Source: an uncultured Flavobacteriales bacterium (GTDB lineage Bacteria > Bacteroidota > Bacteroidia > Flavobacteriales_D > Sanyastnellaceae). From it: 64,000 bases of DNA. Shown here in pieces: positions 60,955 through 64,000 of this stretch. Both the position numbers and the translations under genes were made by a program. Positions within the stretch are counted from its first letter, which is position 1. Each line of letters starts with the position of its first letter. The notes under the pieces are model-generated. The model was not told the DNA's origin and ran no database searches. It saw nothing but the letters and a program-made list of their open reading frames with translations. Where the stretch lies: the NCBI GenBank assembly GCA_937974555.1, contig CALJKR010000031.1, positions 5,738 through 69,737 of the forward strand. The letters are read 5' to 3'.

Positions 60955-62336
60955 GTCATCAATTGCAAAAAGATACCATCTTTTATTTCCTCGGAATTGG
61001 AGGAATTGGAATGTCCGCATTGGCCCGTTTCTTTCACCAAAAGGGACATATTGTTATGGGCTATGATAAAACCTCCACGCCTTTAACTCAACAGTTGGAA
61101 ATGGAGGGGATGGATATTACTTATGAGGATGATTTGTTGAATTTGCCTTCACTTCTGCGCAATACACCAACAGAGAAAATATGGGTTTGTTATACGCCAG
61201 CGATTCCCAAGGATGGTATTTTATTGAATTGGTTCAAAGACCAAGAATTTCCGATGATGAAGCGAAGCGAATTATTGGGAAAAATCACCGAGCGATACCA
61301 AACCATTGCCGTAGCGGGAACCCATGGTAAAACCACGACATCATCATTAATCACCCATGTGCTCACGGCATGTGGATTTCCGGTGAATGCTTTTTTGGGT
61401 GGTATCTCCGCCAATTTCCAGTCGAATTTGGTGACCGCGGATAGTCATTGGGTGGTAGTAGAGGCGGATGAATTTGATCGAAGTTTTCTTACCCTATCTC
61501 CACAATTGGCAGTCATCACGGCAGTGGATCCGGATCATTTGGATATTTATGGAGACGCCAAAACCTTTGAGCAAGGGTTCCAGGCATTTGCTAAGAAAGT
61601 TGAAGCGGGAGGCAAAATTTGGTCTCAGTCAAGCATCACCACGGAGTGGGTGGAACTCGCTTCCAACGTTGAGGTTTTGACTTATGCCAATGGCAATCGA
61701 GGCAATTGTAGGGCAGAGAATATTAGGATAGAGGAAGGGAAATTTGTATTTGATTATAAAGGAACCGTTGATATTCCCAATGTGCAATGTGGATTGGCGG
61801 GGGTACACAATATTGAAAATGCAGTGGCGGCCATTTCCGTTGGCCTTCATTTGGGTTGCGATTCCCGAGCGATCGCACAAGCTGTATCTACTTTCAAAGG
61901 CGTTAGTCGACGATTTGAGAGAGTGTACTCGGATGCCAATCATGTGGTCATCGATGACTATGCCCATCACCCAACTGAAATCAAAGCGGCCATTGCGAGT
62001 GCCCGCATGTTGTTTGAAGGCAAGAAAATGGGGGTGATTTTCCAACCGCATTTGTTTACCCGAACCCGTGACTTTTTAGATGGATTTGCAAATGAACTGA
62101 GCAAGGCCGATGCGGTGATTTTGCTCCCCATTTATCCTGCCCGTGAACTTCCATTGCCCGGTGTTGATTCACAATCGATACTTGATAAGATTTTAATAAG
62201 CGACAAAAAGGTATTGGAAAAAAGTGAATTATTGGAGATTGGAATACCTGCGGATTGGGAGGTAGTCATGTTCCTAGGAGCAGGCGACATCGATCAATTG
62301 GTAAGGCCCATTTGCCAAGGCATACAAGAAGGATGA
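60951..62336 (+). CDS. murC: UDP-MurNAc:L-alanine ligase
   Basis: 461 residues. First Mur ligase: adds L-Ala to UDP-MurNAc. N-terminal FLGIGGIGMSALARFF at 13-28, ATP loop GTHGKTTTSSL at 123-133, EADEFDRSFLTLSP near 170-183 and YAHHPTEIKAAI near 340-351. No ddl gene follows, unlike the E. coli cluster. Overlaps murG and ftsQ by ATGA. Confidence 0.96.
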   Translation: MSHQLQKDTIFYFLGIGGIGMSALARFFHQKGHIVMGYDKTSTPLTQQLEMEGMDITYEDDLLNLPSLLRNTPTEKIWVCYTPAIPKDGILLNWFKDQEFPMMKRSELLGKITERYQTIAVAGTHGKTTTSSLITHVLTACGFPVNAFLGGISANFQSNLVTADSHWVVVEADEFDRSFLTLSPQLAVITAVDPDHLDIYGDAKTFEQGFQAFAKKVEAGGKIWSQSSITTEWVELASNVEVLTYANGNRGNCRAENIRIEEGKFVFDYKGTVDIPNVQCGLAGVHNIENAVAAISVGLHLGCDSRAIAQAVSTFKGVSRRFERVYSDANHVVIDDYAHHPTEIKAAIASARMLFEGKKMGVIFQPHLFTRTRDFLDGFANELSKADAVILLPIYPARELPLPGVDSQSILDKILISDKKVLEKSELLEIGIPADWEVVMFLGAGDIDQLVRPICQGIQEG

Positions 62337-63139
62337 GTCAAAAAGTACAGGGTAAAATATCATGGCGTAAGGTCGGCATTGTGTCGGCCTATGTGGCTTT
62401 GTTTGCGCTGTTAATTACCTTATCCGCTTTTAGCACCCAGCATCAAAATGCATTGAAATGTTGGAAGGTGGAAGTTTCTATCCTGGACAATGGCAGTGGT
62501 TTTCCGATGATGACAGAGGATGAAATTTTGTCATTGTGCAATGAAGCCAACGCGGGAGTGGTTGGAAAGATGAGTCCTGAAATTGAAGTTCCGGAGATTA
62601 GAAGATATCTGCTCATACAACCATACATACGCAAGGCTTCCGTTTATCAAACTTTGGACGGACGATGTCAAATAACCGTGGAGTTGAAACGCCCCATCGC
62701 GCAAATCATTGATTCAAGTGGGGTAATGATGTACATCGACGAAGAAGGTTGGACTTTGCCCATGAAAGAAGGATTTGCTGCGGATGTCCCCGTTTTCACC
62801 GGTCAATTTCGAACACCGATGTTGACAGAACCCATTGCCATGGACGACAAAGCCAACGCTTATCACCACGACATCTGGCGCATGGCACAGCATATCGCAT
62901 CGCAACCCCTGTGGGATGCACAGGTGGATCAGATGGTTTGGGCACCCCGCGTAGGTTGGGTGATGTACCCCCGAATGGGCGGCCAGATCATCCGCTTTGG
63001 TGAGGCCCAAAACTTTGATCTTAAAATGAATAACTTATTTGTTTTTTACAGCAATACGCTTCCACATATCGACTTGGAACAGTATGATACGCTGGATGCG
63101 CGTTTTGCAAATCAAATTATTGGATTAAAAAGAAATTAA
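62333..63139 (+). CDS. ftsQ: Cell-division protein FtsQ
   Basis: 268 residues from MSQKVQGKIS at 62333 (ATGA overlap with murC). Short basic cytoplasmic tail, one transmembrane helix near 16-36, then a periplasmic part with a POTRA-like domain (SVYQTLDGRCQITVELKRP near 102-120) and the FtsQ/DivIB beta-domain to the end. Recruits FtsL/FtsB and regulates FtsWI. Assignment rests on topology, the POTRA pattern and gene order. Confidence 0.92.
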   Translation: MSQKVQGKISWRKVGIVSAYVALFALLITLSAFSTQHQNALKCWKVEVSILDNGSGFPMMTEDEILSLCNEANAGVVGKMSPEIEVPEIRRYLLIQPYIRKASVYQTLDGRCQITVELKRPIAQIIDSSGVMMYIDEEGWTLPMKEGFAADVPVFTGQFRTPMLTEPIAMDDKANAYHHDIWRMAQHIASQPLWDAQVDQMVWAPRVGWVMYPRMGGQIIRFGEAQNFDLKMNNLFVFYSNTLPHIDLEQYDTLDARFANQIIGLKRN

Positions 63140-63147
63140 ACAGCCCT

Positions 63148-64000
63148 ATGAAAAACGAAATCATTGTTGGATTGGACATTGGTACCACAAAAATTGCTTG
63201 TATTGTCGGACGTTATGACGAGCATGGAAAGGTGGAAATTTTAGGCATTGGCAAGTCAGAAAGTGTTGGGGTACAACGCGGTGTAGTGGTGAATATCAAC
63301 CACACGGTGGATTCAATTAAAAAGGCAGTGGCCATGGCCTCTGAGAAATCCAACGTCGATATTAAAATAGTCAACGTGGGAATTGCGGGTCAGCACATCC
63401 GCAGCACACAGCACCAAGCCACGCGCACCCGATCCAATTCTGAAGATGAGATTAGCAAGTTGGATATCGAGATGATGACTGCGGATATATGCCGTATTCC
63501 GGTTGCCCCTGGTGAAAATATTATCCATGCCTTGCCGCAGGACTTTACCATCGATGCCGAATCTGGAATCAAAGATCCGGTGGGTATGGCGGGAATCAGA
63601 ATGAAAGCCAACTACCATGTTATTACAGGTCAGATCTCTCAAATAAACAACATCTACCGTTGCGTAAGAAAAGCCGGTTTGGAAGTGGCCAATTTGACAT
63701 TGGAGCCCTTGGCGAGTTCGGCCTCTGTATTGACCGATGAAGAGATGGAAGCGGGTGTGGCCTTGGTTGATATTGGAGGTGGTACGACGGACATCGCCAT
63801 TTTTTACGATGGCATTATTCGCCATACTGCGGTGATTCCTTTCGGAGGAAATATCATTACCGAGGATATCAGAAACGGTTGTTATATATTGCCAAGGTAT
63901 GCTGAGGTGCTGAAAGTAAACCACGGTTATGCCTTGGAGGAAGCGGTGAAACAAAATTCAGTGATTGCCATCCCCGGTTTGGCGGGACATCCCAGAAGAG
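63148..64000 (+). CDS. ftsA: Cell-division protein FtsA, N-terminal part (cut by window edge)
   Basis: The frame runs open for 284 codons from the ATG at 63148 to the window end. Actin-fold ATPase: phosphate-1 motif VGLDIGTTKIACIVG at 7-21, SHS2/1C-type domain near 85-165 and phosphate-2 motif VALVDIGGGTTDIAIFYDG near 204-222. FtsA ties FtsZ filaments to the membrane and activates FtsWI. ftsZ is expected next but lies outside the window. Confidence 0.95.
   Translation, partial: MKNEIIVGLDIGTTKIACIVGRYDEHGKVEILGIGKSESVGVQRGVVVNINHTVDSIKKAVAMASEKSNVDIKIVNVGIAGQHIRSTQHQATRTRSNSEDEISKLDIEMMTADICRIPVAPGENIIHALPQDFTIDAESGIKDPVGMAGIRMKANYHVITGQISQINNIYRCVRKAGLEVANLTLEPLASSASVLTDEEMEAGVALVDIGGGTTDIAIFYDGIIRHTAVIPFGGNIITEDIRNGCYILPRYAEVLKVNHGYALEEAVKQNSVIAIPGLAGHPRR

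Noticed and set aside
63313..63954. Open frame of 213 codons on the minus strand at the window end
   Set aside because: Antisense to ftsA, whose actin-fold motifs are clear on the plus strand.

Overview
The window reads as chromosomal DNA of a Bacteroidota bacterium, probably an aquatic or free-living lineage; the class cannot be fixed from this sequence alone. The evidence is the phylum's -7 promoter boxes (TAnnTTTG), no obvious Shine-Dalgarno sequences, a type IX secretion (T9SS) C-terminal sorting domain on a subtilase, DUF4249-type lipoproteins, a TonB-dependent receptor, BshA (bacillithiol), a GH3/beta-lactamase fusion, and a dcw cluster in Bacteroidota style. Genes are dense, many overlap by ATGA, TAATG or TGATG, and no intergenic stretch exceeds about 260 bases. 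I see no tRNA, rRNA, CRISPR array, insertion sequence or prophage.

Region 1-9.7 kb: the start of a secreted repeat protein (cut by the window edge), a small secreted protein, an operon glycosyltransferase-aroC-AsmA on the minus strand, the SRP RNA gene, a YkgJ-like cysteine-cluster protein, a large conserved protein of unknown function and an MBL-fold hydrolase. Region 9.8-22 kb: purB, an MsbA-like ABC exporter, DUF983, a DUF4249 lipoprotein, an HtrA/DegP protease, cmk, the GH3-beta-lactamase fusion, bshA with a coupled membrane protein, and aroQ. Region 22-35.5 kb: a 923-residue TPR/coiled-coil protein coupled to aroQ, an FAD oxidoreductase, malate dehydrogenase, a tightly overlapping trio (MORN-repeat protein, T9SS subtilase, SH3-domain protein), a lipoprotein, a LuxC-type acyl-CoA reductase divergent from a dicluster ferredoxin, and a TonB-dependent receptor. 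Region 35.5-50.5 kb: dnaE carrying its own proofreading exonuclease, coupled to a D,D-carboxypeptidase and a small membrane protein; a MATE exporter; HU; a TrmH-type methyltransferase; a MORN-like secreted protein; an Fe-S PD-(D/E)XK nuclease; a nitrilase-family amidase; the hydrolase-engB-aroB operon; and a YitT-family protein.

Region 50.5-64 kb is the division and cell-wall (dcw) cluster in the order mraZ-rsmH-ftsL-ftsI-murE-mraY-murD-ftsW-murG-murC-ftsQ-ftsA (ftsA runs off the end). It is all on the plus strand, almost entirely with overlapping stop and start codons, so it should be one long operon. It makes and flips lipid II (MurC/D/E, MraY, MurG), polymerises and crosslinks septal peptidoglycan (FtsW/FtsI) and assembles the divisome (FtsL, FtsQ, FtsA). 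Upstream of mraZ are four TGG-type repeats about 10 bp apart, which look like an MraZ operator, and a distant inverted copy of the same box.

No clearly new defence or mobile system was found. The most interesting leads are the regulatory architecture upstream of mraZ, a reusable promoter pattern (TTTGCA, 18 bp, TAcaTTTG) shared by three unrelated loci, the MORN-subtilase-SH3 operon, the large TPR protein and the conserved protein at 7359-8858.
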